This document shows, one piece after another, positions 35,187 through 44,615 of a DNA stretch of 64,000 nt. The position numbers were made by a program, and so were the translations under genes. The notes beneath the pieces were generated by a model, which was given only the letters and a program-made list of their open reading frames with translations, was not told where the DNA came from and searched no databases. How positions within the stretch are numbered: position 1 is the first letter of the stretch; every line of letters starts with the position of its first letter. The stretch is from Flavimaribacter sp039888615. GTDB taxonomy: Bacteria > Pseudomonadota > Alphaproteobacteria > Rhizobiales > Rhizobiaceae. The DNA lies in the NCBI GenBank assembly GCA_039888615.1, contig JBDQQS010000008.1; one strand, written 5' to 3'.

Positions 35187-36754
35187 CGTCTTCGATTGCG
35201 AAGGTTGAGAAGGGATCGACCGACGGTCGGTCCCTCGCTGCACCTGCACTCGAACTTCGCGGCGTATCGAAATCCTATCCGGGCGTGCGCGCCCTTTCCG
35301 ATGTCAGCTTCACCCTGCAGCGTCATCAGATGATTGGCCTCGTGGGCGAGAATGGCGCGGGAAAGTCCACGCTTCTGTCGATCGTCAACGGCACCGTGCG
35401 ACCGGATTCCGGATCGATCAGGATCAATGGTGCGGACGTCCGGTTTGGTCATCCGACGGAAGCGTCGCGAAACGGCATCGCCACTGTTTTCCAGGAACAG
35501 GGGCTCATACCTAACATACCGGTCTTCGAGAATATCTTCCTCGGCCGGGAAAAGAGATTTGCCGTCGGCGGCTGGCTGCTGCGCAAGGCGATGATCGACG
35601 AGGCGAAACAAGTTCTCGACGAATTGCAGATCGATGTCACCCCGACCAGCCTGACCGGTTCACTGACTTTCGGTCAGCGGCAGCTTGTGGAGATCGCAAA
35701 GGCGTTCGCCTTGAAACGGGTTTATCCGGTCGAGCCGATCATTCTGCTGGACGAGCCGACAAGTGCTCTTTCGGACATGGAGGCCGAGAAGCTGTTCGAG
35801 GGAATCCGACGCTGGCGTTCGCAGGCATCCTTCGTCCTGGTTTCGCATCGCCTGGCAGATGTCTTTGCGACGTGCGACGAGGTGGTCGCCCTCAAGGATG
35901 GCGAAGTGATCGACCAGCGGCCCATCAACTCGATCGATGAGCCCGGACTCCACGAGTTGATTGTCGGGCGTCAGAGAAACGAGGAATATTACCGCGAAGC
36001 AATCCAGCGCAACCCGTCGGACACGGTAGTCCTGCATGCCGAAAACATCATGCGCGAGGGACACCTCGAAAGCGTTTCGCTTGATCTCCATGAAGGCGAG
36101 ATCCTTGGAATTGCCGGGGTTCTGGGATCGGGCAAGTCGTCGCTTGCACGCATTATTGCCGGGGCCGACAGCCAGGACGAAGGCCGCGTTGAGGCGTTCG
36201 GTACTGTGCTGGATGCCGGATCTCGGCAGAGCGCCATCCGCCAGGGTATCGGCTATGTTCCGGCGGAACGCCACGCCGAAGGCATTATCGGCACCGCCAG
36301 TGTCGAGTGGAACCTGACATTGCCCAATCTCAAGCAACTCGGCTTGGGCCTTCTGGGTCTGATCTCCCAATCGAAGAGCCGCCGCCTGACCACGGAGTGG
36401 ATTGACCGGCTAAAGGTACGGGCTTCCGGACCGGCAGCAAGCTGCAGGACGCTTTCCGGCGGAAACCAGCAGAAGATCGTTTTCGCCAAGTGGCTGGCGA
36501 GCGGTGTGCGCATCCTGGTGCTCGACGATCCAGGACGCGGCCTCGACGTCGGTGCAAAAGAAGACATTTACGGGCTGATGCGGGAAATCACTGCCAACGG
36601 CGGCGCGATCATGCTCGTCTCGGACAATCTGCCCGAGTTGATCGGACTGTCCAATCGCATCCTGGTGCTCCGGAAGGGGAAAGTTTCAGCCATTTTCGAT
36701 GCACCGAAAGAAGACAAGCCGCGCGAAGTCGATGTCGTGGCTGCCATGCTCTAG
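35183..36754 (+). CDS. Sugar ABC importer ATPase (RbsA-like, two ATPase domains)
   Basis: The 523-residue protein has Walker A GENGAGKST, signature LTFGQRQLVEI and Walker B ILLDEPTSALSD in the first half. The second half has GVLGSGKSSLARI, YVPAERHAEGI, LSGGNQQKIVFAKWL and a variant Walker B with LDDPGRGLDVG. Here the second site keeps a good P-loop, unlike the ATPase at 25740. It overlaps the binding-protein gene (ATGA) and is followed eight bases later by one permease. Confidence 0.92.
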   Translation: MTSSIAKVEKGSTDGRSLAAPALELRGVSKSYPGVRALSDVSFTLQRHQMIGLVGENGAGKSTLLSIVNGTVRPDSGSIRINGADVRFGHPTEASRNGIATVFQEQGLIPNIPVFENIFLGREKRFAVGGWLLRKAMIDEAKQVLDELQIDVTPTSLTGSLTFGQRQLVEIAKAFALKRVYPVEPIILLDEPTSALSDMEAEKLFEGIRRWRSQASFVLVSHRLADVFATCDEVVALKDGEVIDQRPINSIDEPGLHELIVGRQRNEEYYREAIQRNPSDTVVLHAENIMREGHLESVSLDLHEGEILGIAGVLGSGKSSLARIIAGADSQDEGRVEAFGTVLDAGSRQSAIRQGIGYVPAERHAEGIIGTASVEWNLTLPNLKQLGLGLLGLISQSKSRRLTTEWIDRLKVRASGPAASCRTLSGGNQQKIVFAKWLASGVRILVLDDPGRGLDVGAKEDIYGLMREITANGGAIMLVSDNLPELIGLSNRILVLRKGKVSAIFDAPKEDKPREVDVVAAML

Positions 36755-36762
36755 GAACTGTG

Positions 36763-37731
36763 ATGACCGGTACGGGTAAAAAGAATATCACCGCAGACAT
36801 CAACCTTCGTACGATCCTGCTGCCATTAGTGGCGATTGTCGTTCTGATTGTCTATTTCACCTACGTCAATCCGCTGTTCTTCTCGTACGCCAACGCGATC
36901 AATATCGGCCGTCAGTCCGCCGTCCTGCTGATCGTGGCGCTGGCAGGAACGGTAGTGATCCTGATCGGATCCATCGACCTGTCCGTGGGAGCACAGGTCA
37001 CCCTGACCGGCATCCTTGCGGCGCTGACGGTCGACAAGTTCGGAGCGGTCGGAGCGACACTCATCTCGGTCGGCGTCGGAGCGCTGGTCGGCCTTATCAA
37101 TGGCGGTCTGGTAACGGCACTCAAGGTTCCGTCGTTCCTGGTGACGCTCGGCATGCTGTCGGTGCTGTCAGGCTTGTCGAACCAGATATCACGCGGCCAG
37201 TCGATCCTGTTCATGGACGGCTCGCTGACCGACATCGTCAACGGCACCTATCTGCTCGGTATCCCCAATGTCATCTGGTTCGCCCTACTGGCGGTGGCGC
37301 TCCTGACCATCGTGGCCTTCTACACCAAGCTAGGCCGCTATCTCTATGCCATCGGTGGCGGCGAGATCGTGGCCGCGAATGCCGGTGTGCCGGTGATCTT
37401 CTACAAGGTGCTGACCTTCGCGCTCGCCGGCGCCATTTGCGGCTTTGCAGGCGTCATTATGACCGGACAGATCGGAGCCGGTACGCCAACGGCCGGCAGC
37501 AGTCTCCTGCTCAATTCCATCGCCGCCGTCGTCATGGGCGGAACGGCGCTTTCGGGCGGTGTCGGCGGTCCGCATCGCACCTTCCTCGGCGTGCTCGTCA
37601 TCGCCATCCTGACCAACGGCATGGATGTCACCGAGGTCAACAGTTTCACCCAGGACATCGTCAAGGGGATCGTCATCATTCTGGCGGTCTCCCTGACGAT
37701 TGACCGTTCGAAATACCCATTCATCAAGTAG
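36763..37731 (+). CDS. Sugar ABC importer permease (RbsC-like)
   Basis: The 322-residue membrane protein has about eight to ten hydrophobic segments, GSIDLSVGAQVTLTG and the C-terminal MGGTALSGGVGGPHRT region of RbsC-type permeases. The in-frame extension back to 36490 lies inside the ATPase gene and is ignored. A single permease gene suggests a homodimeric pore, unlike the first importer. CAAGGGAGG after its stop serves the next gene. Confidence 0.92.
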   Translation: MTGTGKKNITADINLRTILLPLVAIVVLIVYFTYVNPLFFSYANAINIGRQSAVLLIVALAGTVVILIGSIDLSVGAQVTLTGILAALTVDKFGAVGATLISVGVGALVGLINGGLVTALKVPSFLVTLGMLSVLSGLSNQISRGQSILFMDGSLTDIVNGTYLLGIPNVIWFALLAVALLTIVAFYTKLGRYLYAIGGGEIVAANAGVPVIFYKVLTFALAGAICGFAGVIMTGQIGAGTPTAGSSLLLNSIAAVVMGGTALSGGVGGPHRTFLGVLVIAILTNGMDVTEVNSFTQDIVKGIVIILAVSLTIDRSKYPFIK

Positions 37732-37748
37732 CAAGGGAGGTTGTCGTC

Positions 37749-38768
37749 ATGGAGGCGTCACAGAAACGGAAGTTCGGACGGACGGGCCTTGAGGTCACCG
37801 CCATGGGGTTCGGCACCGCGCCGATTGGGAATCAATTCAGGGCGGTTCCGGAACAGGATGTGCGTGACGTGATACAGCACGCCTGGGACGCCGGGCTGCG
37901 GTATTTCGATACGGCTCCCATGTACGGCCACGGCCTGTCTGAACACAGACTGGGGGAGTCGCTCCGCAAGTTTCCGCGGGACGAATATGTACTGTCGACC
38001 AAGGTCGGCCGGTTGCTAAAGCCGGTGCCGGAAGGCAATCTCACCTCGTTCTTCTGGGTCGACATGCCACCCTTCGAAGTCGTCCACGACTACAGCTATG
38101 ACGGCTGCATGCGCTCTTTCGAGGACAGCATGCAGCGGCTCGGCGTTTCGAAGATCGATACGCTGTTCATTCATGACATCGACGTCTTCTCCCATGGGCC
38201 CGAACTGCAGAAGGAGCATTTCCGTACCGCCATGGATAGTGGCTTCAAGGCGCTTGAAAAATTGCGTTCGGAAGGCGTGGTCAAGGCAATCGGTGTAGGC
38301 TGCAACGAGTGGCAGGTCTGCGAGGCTGCCCTCAGAGAACGCGACTTCGACTGTTTCCTTTTGGCCGGCAGGTACACGTTGCTCGAACAGGATGCGCTCG
38401 ATACATTCCTGCCATTGTGTGAGGAACGCGACGTTTCCATCGTGCTCGGAGGGGGGTTCAACAGCGGAATTCTCGCGACTGGTGCCGTCAAGGGCGCGCA
38501 CTACAATTACAGCGAGGCCGGACCCGATATCCTGGATCATGTTTCGAAGATCGAAGCCGTCTGCAAACGCTACGATGTGCCGTTGGCCGCTGCCGCTCTG
38601 CAGTTCGTGTTGGCGCATCCGGCGATCTCCACCAACATCCCGGGCACCCGGACGAAGAAGCATCTCGATCAGAATGTTGCCCTCATCAATCATGATATCC
38701 CGGCGGATTTCTGGACGGAACTGAAGAACGAGGGTCTTATACGCGAGAATGCGCCTACACCAGCTTGA
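37749..38768 (+). CDS. Aldo/keto reductase (L-fucose/D-threo-aldose dehydrogenase type)
   Basis: The 339-residue protein has the AKR N-terminal beta-hairpin and GFGTAPIGN, the catalytic Asp-Tyr region FDTAPMYGHGLSEHRLG, the Lys in STKVGRLL and the His in TLFIHDIDVF. Its layout matches the D-threo-aldose 1-dehydrogenase/fucose dehydrogenase subgroup, which oxidises an aldose to the lactone. That fits a LacI-controlled sugar importer and the upstream alpha/beta hydrolase that could open a lactone. It is the last gene before the degraded right end of the island. Confidence 0.87.
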   Translation: MEASQKRKFGRTGLEVTAMGFGTAPIGNQFRAVPEQDVRDVIQHAWDAGLRYFDTAPMYGHGLSEHRLGESLRKFPRDEYVLSTKVGRLLKPVPEGNLTSFFWVDMPPFEVVHDYSYDGCMRSFEDSMQRLGVSKIDTLFIHDIDVFSHGPELQKEHFRTAMDSGFKALEKLRSEGVVKAIGVGCNEWQVCEAALRERDFDCFLLAGRYTLLEQDALDTFLPLCEERDVSIVLGGGFNSGILATGAVKGAHYNYSEAGPDILDHVSKIEAVCKRYDVPLAAAALQFVLAHPAISTNIPGTRTKKHLDQNVALINHDIPADFWTELKNEGLIRENAPTPA

Positions 38769-39062
38769 AATCACTTGGTAAACTCACCCGCATCTCGGGC
38801 CAGATAGCGGTCTGACAGATGCAACCGAACACATCGTGAGGTTTTATCGCTGTTCGTGATTTGAGCGAATGGTTTTCCAAAAGCTACTTTGTTTGCACTC
38901 TCTTTGCTGGTCAGATTTTAGTTCAGAACGCGATAGTTCTCAGCCAGATCTAAAGAAGTAATTCGAAATCAACAGATGCTAGAGAATAGTGCTCCTTGAT
39001 TGAATTAGAGATGCGTCCGATGGTGCAGGCGGTGTGATTCTTTGGGTCAAGGAGATGATTTG
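38769..39062. other. AT-rich non-coding stretch at the right end of the island
   Basis: No gene was seen. Multiple stops occur in all frames. The final bases before 39063 (GGTCAAGGAGATGATTTG) form a ribosome-binding site for the transposase remnant that follows. Confidence 0.5.
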
Positions 39063-39188
39063 ATGACCCATGCACTTTCCTGTGACCTTCGCCGCCATGT
39101 AGCGGACGCCATTGCCAAGGGCCAGTCGCGCCGCGCGGCGGCCGAAAACTATTCGATCTCGGGATCTCGAATTCACTGTTCTGAATAA
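39063..39188 (+). pseudogene. N-terminal remnant of an IS630-type transposase
   Basis: A 41-codon frame starts MTHALSCDLRRHVADAIAKG and continues SRRAAAENYSIS before losing similarity and stopping at 39186-39188. IS630-family transposases begin with a comparable L-S-x-D-L-R-x-R-V segment and a helix-turn-helix containing SRRAAA. The rest of the element is missing, so it is a relic. It lies about 150 bp inside the right attachment copy. Confidence 0.68.
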
Positions 39189-39275
39189 TAGTGATCTATG
39201 TCTTCGCAGCAAGGGAAATAGATGGAGACACGTCCGCGGTTTGATATGTTCAGCATTTGCGATGGAAGATGTTAT

Positions 39276-39300
39276 TTCAGGTGGGTATCAGTGTGGGTAA
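39276..39300. repeat. Paired GTGGGTA motifs near the right attachment site
   Basis: TTCAGGTGGGTA followed 12 bp later by TGTGGGTA matches the pair at 262-284 in sequence and orientation. It lies 35 bp inside the tRNA repeat and is probably an integrase arm-type site. Confidence 0.5.
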
Positions 39301-39334
39301 GACTTTAGCATTGTAGCTAAGTTATTGAAAGAAA

Positions 39335-39380
39335 TGGTCGGAGTGAGAGGATTCGAACCTCCGACCCCCTCGTCCCGAAC
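39335..39380. repeat. Right copy of the 46-bp tRNA-Pro repeat (attachment site)
   Basis: This is the 3' part of the intact tRNA-Pro gene and is identical to 134-179. Integration left the tRNA functional at this end and a 3' fragment at the other. Confidence 0.85.
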
Positions 39381-39411
39381 GAGGTGCGCTACCAGGCTGC
39401 GCTACACTCCG
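39335..39411 (-). tRNA. tRNA-Pro (anticodon CGG)
   Basis: The 77-base gene on the minus strand folds as a canonical cloverleaf: a 7-bp acceptor stem (CGGAGTG with CACTCCG), a 4-bp D stem, anticodon stem CCTCG/CGAGG around TTCGGGA (anticodon CGG), T arm with TTCGAAT, and an encoded CCA. The tRNA is the integration target of the island to its left. Confidence 0.96.
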
Positions 39412-39706
39412 ATCCGTATTTCCGGCGACGCCACAAGAGCGTCCCGGTCATCGGCGGCGTTGAAAGTTTCGGGATGGCCGCCAATCGCCCGCATGTAACG
39501 GCGATTGCGGTGAGCGTCAAGTCCGGATTCGGTCTGTTTGAAAGCTGCGTTCGTCCATGCCGCGCATCGGCGTTCGACATTCCAAAATCGGGGTCCCGGA
39601 GATTCTCCGTAGCCTCGTCTTTCGATTCCGTTTTTTTACGGTATAAACGCCAGGATACAACCAGCGGCGCAACACGGATAAACCGCGATCAAGGGGGTGA
39701 CCGACG

Positions 39707-40855
39707 ATGAGAAGCCTGTCTATGCCGGACCGCGGCGTGTTCGTTGGAAGGGTGTGGCGACCGGATGCGCAAGGCCCGTCGGTTGTCGCTCTGCGCGACG
39801 GCAAGCTGTTCGACATCACGTCGAAAGATGTTCCCACGATGCGAGACTTCCTCGAACGCGATGACGCAGTCGCTTATGCCAATGCGACGGAGGGCCGGTC
39901 GATCGGTTTGCTTGAGGAAATCGCTGCGCGGAGCTTCCACACCGGAGCCGACGCTGTCCATCTGCTCGCTCCTTGCGACCTTCAGGCCGTAAAGGCCTGC
40001 GGCGTGACCTTCGCCAGTTCGATGATCGAGCGCGTGATCGAAGAGCGGGCGGCGGGCGACCCTTCCAAGGCGGACGCCATTCGACGCCGCTGCATGGAGA
40101 TTATCGGAGACAGTCTGAAAAATCTCGAGGCCGGATCGGAGCGGGCGCGAGAGGTCAAGAAGGCGTTGATCGAGGAAGGAGTCTGGTCGCAATACCTGGA
40201 AGTCGGCATCGGCCCTGACGCGGAGGTCTTCACCAAATGCCAGCCCATGGCTTCCGTCGGCTGGGGCGCGGCGGTGGGGCTGCACCCGGTCTCGGCCTGG
40301 AACAACCCTGAGCCGGAGGTGGTTCTGGCGGTAGACAGCAAGGGCAGGGTTAAGGGCGCGACGCTCGGCAATGACGTCAATTTGCGTGATGTCGAGGGCC
40401 GCTCGGCGTTGCTGCTCGGCAAGGCCAAGGACAACAATGCGTCAAGCGCGATCGGGCCCTTCATCCGTCTCTTCGACGAAACCTACGGCATGGACGACGT
40501 CCGCAACGCAGAACTCGATCTGATGGTGGAAGGCGACGACGGTTTCGTGCTGAAAGGCTCCAGTTCCATGAAGGAGATCAGTCGCGATCCTCTGGATCTC
40601 GTCGGCCAGGCATGCGGCGCTCATCACCAGTATCCGGACGGCTTCATGCTGTTTCTCGGAACGCTTTTCGCGCCGACCCAGGATCGCGATGTCGAGGGCG
40701 AAGGATTCACCCACAAGCTGGGAGACATCGTGGAAATTTCTGCCTCCGGTCTCGGCAGTCTGACCAATATCGTGAAGCTTTCAACCGAATGTCCGCCCTG
40801 GACCTTCGGCGCGCGGGCGCTCATGCAAAATCTGGCGCACCGCAATCTACTCTAA
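39707..40855 (+). CDS. Fumarylacetoacetate hydrolase (FAH) family protein
   Basis: The 382-residue protein has the FAH C-terminal domain: acidic metal ligands in PEPEVVLAVDSKGRV, TLGNDVNLRDVEGRS and KAKDNNASSAIGPF. Together with the following semialdehyde-type dehydrogenase it resembles 2-keto-3-deoxy-sugar-acid dehydratase/hydrolase pairs of non-phosphorylative sugar pathways that end in 2-oxoglutarate. GGGGGT precedes the ATG at 39707, and 39413-39706 between it and the tRNA holds no gene. It is separated by 14 bp from the dehydrogenase. Dehydratase versus hydrolase cannot be separated by eye. Confidence 0.85.
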   Translation: MRSLSMPDRGVFVGRVWRPDAQGPSVVALRDGKLFDITSKDVPTMRDFLERDDAVAYANATEGRSIGLLEEIAARSFHTGADAVHLLAPCDLQAVKACGVTFASSMIERVIEERAAGDPSKADAIRRRCMEIIGDSLKNLEAGSERAREVKKALIEEGVWSQYLEVGIGPDAEVFTKCQPMASVGWGAAVGLHPVSAWNNPEPEVVLAVDSKGRVKGATLGNDVNLRDVEGRSALLLGKAKDNNASSAIGPFIRLFDETYGMDDVRNAELDLMVEGDDGFVLKGSSSMKEISRDPLDLVGQACGAHHQYPDGFMLFLGTLFAPTQDRDVEGEGFTHKLGDIVEISASGLGSLTNIVKLSTECPPWTFGARALMQNLAHRNLL

Positions 40856-40869
40856 TCCGACAGAAGGAT

Positions 40870-42312
40870 ATGACGAACATGACCATTCATGCAAATCTCA
40901 TCGACGGCGAATGGGTTAGCGGTTCCGAGGCGCCGAACATCAATCCCTCCAACACCGACGAAGTGGTGGGGGAGTATGCGCGCGCTGACGCAGGGCAGAC
41001 GGAGCAGGCGATCGCCGCGGCGAAGGCGGCGTCACACGCCTGGTCGCGGTCGGGCCTGTTGCAGCGTAACGACATTCTGAAGAAGGCGGCGGCTGAAATA
41101 CTCGCCCGCAAGGAAGAATTGGGCAGCCTGCTGTCGCGCGAGGAAGGCAAGACGCTTGCCGAAGGGATTGGCGAAACGATCCGCGCGGCGCAGATCTTCG
41201 ATTTCTTCGCAGGTGAGGCGTTGCGCCTATACGGAGAAACCGTGCCGTCTGTGCGTCCTGGCGTCGGCGTCGAGATGACCCGTGAAGCCGTTGGTGTGGT
41301 TGGCGTGATAACGCCTTGGAATTTCCCGATCGCTATCCCGGCCTGGAAAATCGCGCCGGCGCTGTGTTACGGCAACACAATCGTCTTCAAACCGGCGGAT
41401 CTGGTTCCGGGCTGTTCGTGGGCGATTGTCGACATCCTGCATCGCGCGGGATTGCCCAATGGCGTTCTCAATCTCGTCATGGGGCGCGGATCGGTGGTCG
41501 GACAGGCGATCCTCGACAGTCCCGATGTCAACGCCATAACCTTCACCGGCTCGGTCGCGACTGGCAAGCGGGTGGCGGCCGCGAGCGTGGAGCACATGCG
41601 CAAATTCCAGCTCGAAATGGGAGGCAAGAATCCGCTTGTCGTCCTCGACGACGCCGATCTTCCGACGGCCGTCGAATGCGCGGCCAACGGGGCGTTTTTC
41701 TCGACAGGCCAGCGCTGCACGGCATCCTCCCGGCTGATCGTGACAAAGGGCGTGCATGACGCCTTCGTGGCGGCGCTGACGAAGCGGCTTGAGGGTCTGG
41801 TCGTCGACGACGCAATGAAGGAAGGCACGCATATCGGCCCGGTCGTTGACCAGAGCCAGCTCGACCAGGACGTGTCCTATATCGAGATCGGCCAATCCGA
41901 AGGCGCGAAACTCGCCTTTGGCGGCGCGCGATTGCAGCGGGCGACGCCCGGTTTCTACCTGCAGCCGGCGCTGTTTACCGAATGCACCAACAATATGCGG
42001 ATTTCGCGCGAGGAAATATTCGGACCGGTCGCAAGCACCATTCGCGTCAAAGACTATGACGAGGCGCTGGCTGTCGCCAACGACACGCCGTTCGGCCTGT
42101 CCGCCGGCATTTGTACGCAGAGCCTGAAATACGCCACTGACTTCAAGCGCAACTCCGAGGCGGGGATGGTGATGGTCAACCTGCCGACAGCCGGGGTCGA
42201 TTTCCATGTGCCCTTCGGCGGTCGCAAGGGATCAAGCTATGGTCCGCGTGAACAGGGTCGCTACGCGGCCGAATTCTACACCACGGTGAAGACGGCATAC
42301 ACCAGTGGCTGA
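40870..42312 (+). CDS. Aldehyde dehydrogenase (2-oxoglutarate semialdehyde dehydrogenase-like)
   Basis: The 480-residue protein has the general base E249 (FQLEMGGKNPLVV) and catalytic C283 (GQRCTASSRL). Its length and the start NLIDGEWV match the semialdehyde group. AGAAGGA precedes the ATG at 40870; the longer upstream frame lies inside the FAH gene. Coupled with the FAH-family gene it would convert 2-oxoglutarate semialdehyde to 2-oxoglutarate. It differs from the aldehyde dehydrogenase at 1821-3317 and is not a duplicate of it. Confidence 0.88.
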   Translation: MTNMTIHANLIDGEWVSGSEAPNINPSNTDEVVGEYARADAGQTEQAIAAAKAASHAWSRSGLLQRNDILKKAAAEILARKEELGSLLSREEGKTLAEGIGETIRAAQIFDFFAGEALRLYGETVPSVRPGVGVEMTREAVGVVGVITPWNFPIAIPAWKIAPALCYGNTIVFKPADLVPGCSWAIVDILHRAGLPNGVLNLVMGRGSVVGQAILDSPDVNAITFTGSVATGKRVAAASVEHMRKFQLEMGGKNPLVVLDDADLPTAVECAANGAFFSTGQRCTASSRLIVTKGVHDAFVAALTKRLEGLVVDDAMKEGTHIGPVVDQSQLDQDVSYIEIGQSEGAKLAFGGARLQRATPGFYLQPALFTECTNNMRISREEIFGPVASTIRVKDYDEALAVANDTPFGLSAGICTQSLKYATDFKRNSEAGMVMVNLPTAGVDFHVPFGGRKGSSYGPREQGRYAAEFYTTVKTAYTSG

Positions 42313-42909
42313 TCGGAAATACGCATGGGGCCGGGCTCTTGTGATTGATATTGCATCAAAAATACTACCCCTGTTCTGTAGGCTCTTTATCGGGATGATT
42401 TTGAAAAATACCGGAACTTCAAATCCTCGATACTTGTGTTTGCATTTATGAAATCAACTTGTCATAGTGCCCGCCCAGAGGGATGAACGTCGACAAAAAC
42501 AATAATCGACGCCCTCGGGGAACCGGGTGATACTTTATGAGCGATACTGATGTGTCGGTCCTTGATGTCAGGAACCTGAAGGCTGTATTTCAGGCGCTGC
42601 AGCGGGCGACGCGCGACGTCAAATCCGAACGTTTGATCAGTAGACCCGATGCACCGTTTTGCGCCTTGCCGCGAACGGTTGAATTTTCATGTCACCCTGC
42701 AGGCGACCGGCTGTCGCACAATTGGTTCCCGAGCAATTCTCTATTCCCGTGTGCTGTTTGCGCACGGAGTACATCGACCGGAAAATCTGAACTGAAGACC
42801 CGGAAGATCGAAGCTGTCGGGTTCATTGCGCGTCACAGGCGCGCATTCGGGAACGCCGCGGTTTCAACCAGCAGCAGTAGAAACCAACACTAACGAACGA
42901 GAGTGAAAA
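42313..42909. other. Intergenic region with a doubtful small ORF
   Basis: A 118-codon frame at 42537-42893 begins MSDTDVSVLDVRNLKAVF, which resembles the first residues of a peptide-type ABC ATPase, and then shows no recognisable family. It may be a relic of the ATPase missing from the operon that follows. AT-rich sequence at 42341-42460 probably contains the promoter of the downstream binding protein. No clear terminator follows the dehydrogenase. Confidence 0.35.
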
Positions 42910-44607
42910 ATGAGGAAAAGCACGTGTTTACTGGGAGCGCTCGCCGTACTGGCCTCGGCTCCCGCCGCGCTGGCCGACAGGGGGTCCGACGGCCATGTCA
43001 ACATCATCTACTGGCAGGCGCCATCGACCATGAACCCCTATCTGTCGGGCGGCACGAAGGATCTTGAAGCCGCCTCTCTGGTGCTGGAGCCGCTTGCCCG
43101 CTACAACGAAGCAGGCGATATGGTCCCGTGGCTGGCGGAAAGCATTCCGACCGTCGGAAACGGCGGCGTTTCGGATGATCTCACCACGATCACCTGGAAG
43201 CTCAAGGAAGGCCTCCTTTGGGCGGATGGCACGCCAGTGACGTCCGAGGACATCATTTTCACCTGGAAATATTGCACGGATCCGGCAGGCGGGTGCGCGC
43301 AGAGTGAAAAGTACAACGACGTCACTTCAATCGAGGCGCTGGACGATCGCACAGTCAAGGTCACTTTTGGCGTGGCCAAACCGTTCCCCTACGGCCCGTT
43401 TGTTGGCGCACAGTCCCCGATTCTTCAGGCGGCGCAATTTGCCGATTGTCTCGGCGCCAAGGCTCCGGAATGCACCGACGCCAATTTCGGCCCGATCGGC
43501 ACCGGACCGTTCCGCGTGACCGATTTCCGTCCTAACGACGTGATCTCCCTGGAAGCCAATCCAAATTACCGCGACGCAAGCAAACCTGCTTTCGCAACGG
43601 CGACCCTCAAGGGCGGCGGCGACGCCATGGCGGCCGGCCGTTCCGTTCTCGAAACAGGTGAATTCGACTATGCCTGGAACCTGCAACTCGCTCCCGACGT
43701 GATTGCGAATATGGCCGCTGCGGGCAAGGGAGAGACCGTATCGGCTTTCGGAACACTCGTTGAGCGTATCGAAGTCAACCTCACCGACCCGGATCCGGCG
43801 CTTGGCGCTGAGCGTTCGACAGCCAAGCACCCACATCCTTTCCTGACGGAAAAGGCCGTGCGACAGGCGCTTTCAATGGCGATCGACCGTGAACTGCTGG
43901 TCGAAATCGGTTATGGCAGCGCCGGTCGTCCGACCTGCAACGTGCTGCCCGCGCCGGAAATCTACAAGTCGACGGCCAATGACGCTTGTCTGGTCCAGGA
44001 TATCGAAGGCGCCAAGAAACTGCTCGACGAGGCTGGCTGGACAGTGGGCTCCGACGGCGTGAGGGAGAAAGACGGCAAACGCCTTTCAATTCTCTATCAA
44101 ACCTCGACCAACGCTGTGCGCCAGGACTTTCAGGCGCTGATCAAGCAGTGGTGGTCGGAAATCGGTGTGGAAACGGAACTGCGCAACATCGATGCGTCGG
44201 TCTTCTTCGGAGGCGACCCGGCAAGCCCCGACACCTTCCAGAAGCTCTATGCGGATCTCGAAATGTTCGCCAACAATTTCGACGGCACCGATCCGGAATC
44301 CTACATGGCGAACTGGGAGTGCAAGCAGGCGCCGCGGCCTGAAACACAGTGGCAGGGCAACAACATGCCGCGCTACTGCAGCGAAGAGTATGACGCCCTT
44401 GTCGCCAAAATGGCGAAGACCGGCGCGCTTGAAGAACGCGCCAAGCTCGCCAAGGCAATGAACGACATGCTCATGCAGGAGTATGTCCTCATTCCTCTCG
44501 TTGATCGCGGACGTGTTTCGGCGAAATCCAACACGCTCGGCGGCGTTGTCCTGAACGTCTGGGACTCCGAACTGTGGAACGTCGCGGACTGGTATCGCGT
44601 CAAGTAA
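42910..44607 (+). CDS. Peptide-type ABC importer substrate-binding protein (family 5)
   Basis: The 565-residue protein has a signal peptide (cleavage after AALA, residue about 22) and family 5 motifs: WQAPSTMNPYLSGG, WKLKEGLLWADGTPVTSEDI, IGTGPFRVTDFRPND and KAVRQALSMAIDRELL. It resembles DppA-like proteins of the larger 'oligopeptide' group. The following genes encode two permeases but no matching ATPases. A hairpin follows its stop. Confidence 0.9.
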   Translation: MRKSTCLLGALAVLASAPAALADRGSDGHVNIIYWQAPSTMNPYLSGGTKDLEAASLVLEPLARYNEAGDMVPWLAESIPTVGNGGVSDDLTTITWKLKEGLLWADGTPVTSEDIIFTWKYCTDPAGGCAQSEKYNDVTSIEALDDRTVKVTFGVAKPFPYGPFVGAQSPILQAAQFADCLGAKAPECTDANFGPIGTGPFRVTDFRPNDVISLEANPNYRDASKPAFATATLKGGGDAMAAGRSVLETGEFDYAWNLQLAPDVIANMAAAGKGETVSAFGTLVERIEVNLTDPDPALGAERSTAKHPHPFLTEKAVRQALSMAIDRELLVEIGYGSAGRPTCNVLPAPEIYKSTANDACLVQDIEGAKKLLDEAGWTVGSDGVREKDGKRLSILYQTSTNAVRQDFQALIKQWWSEIGVETELRNIDASVFFGGDPASPDTFQKLYADLEMFANNFDGTDPESYMANWECKQAPRPETQWQGNNMPRYCSEEYDALVAKMAKTGALEERAKLAKAMNDMLMQEYVLIPLVDRGRVSAKSNTLGGVVLNVWDSELWNVADWYRVK

Positions 44608-44615
44608 CCAAAATG

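Noticed and set aside
42537..42893. A 118-codon frame as a real gene.
   Set aside because: Only the first 18 residues resemble a known family (peptide-type ATPase start); the rest is unrecognisable. I mention it as a possible relic only.
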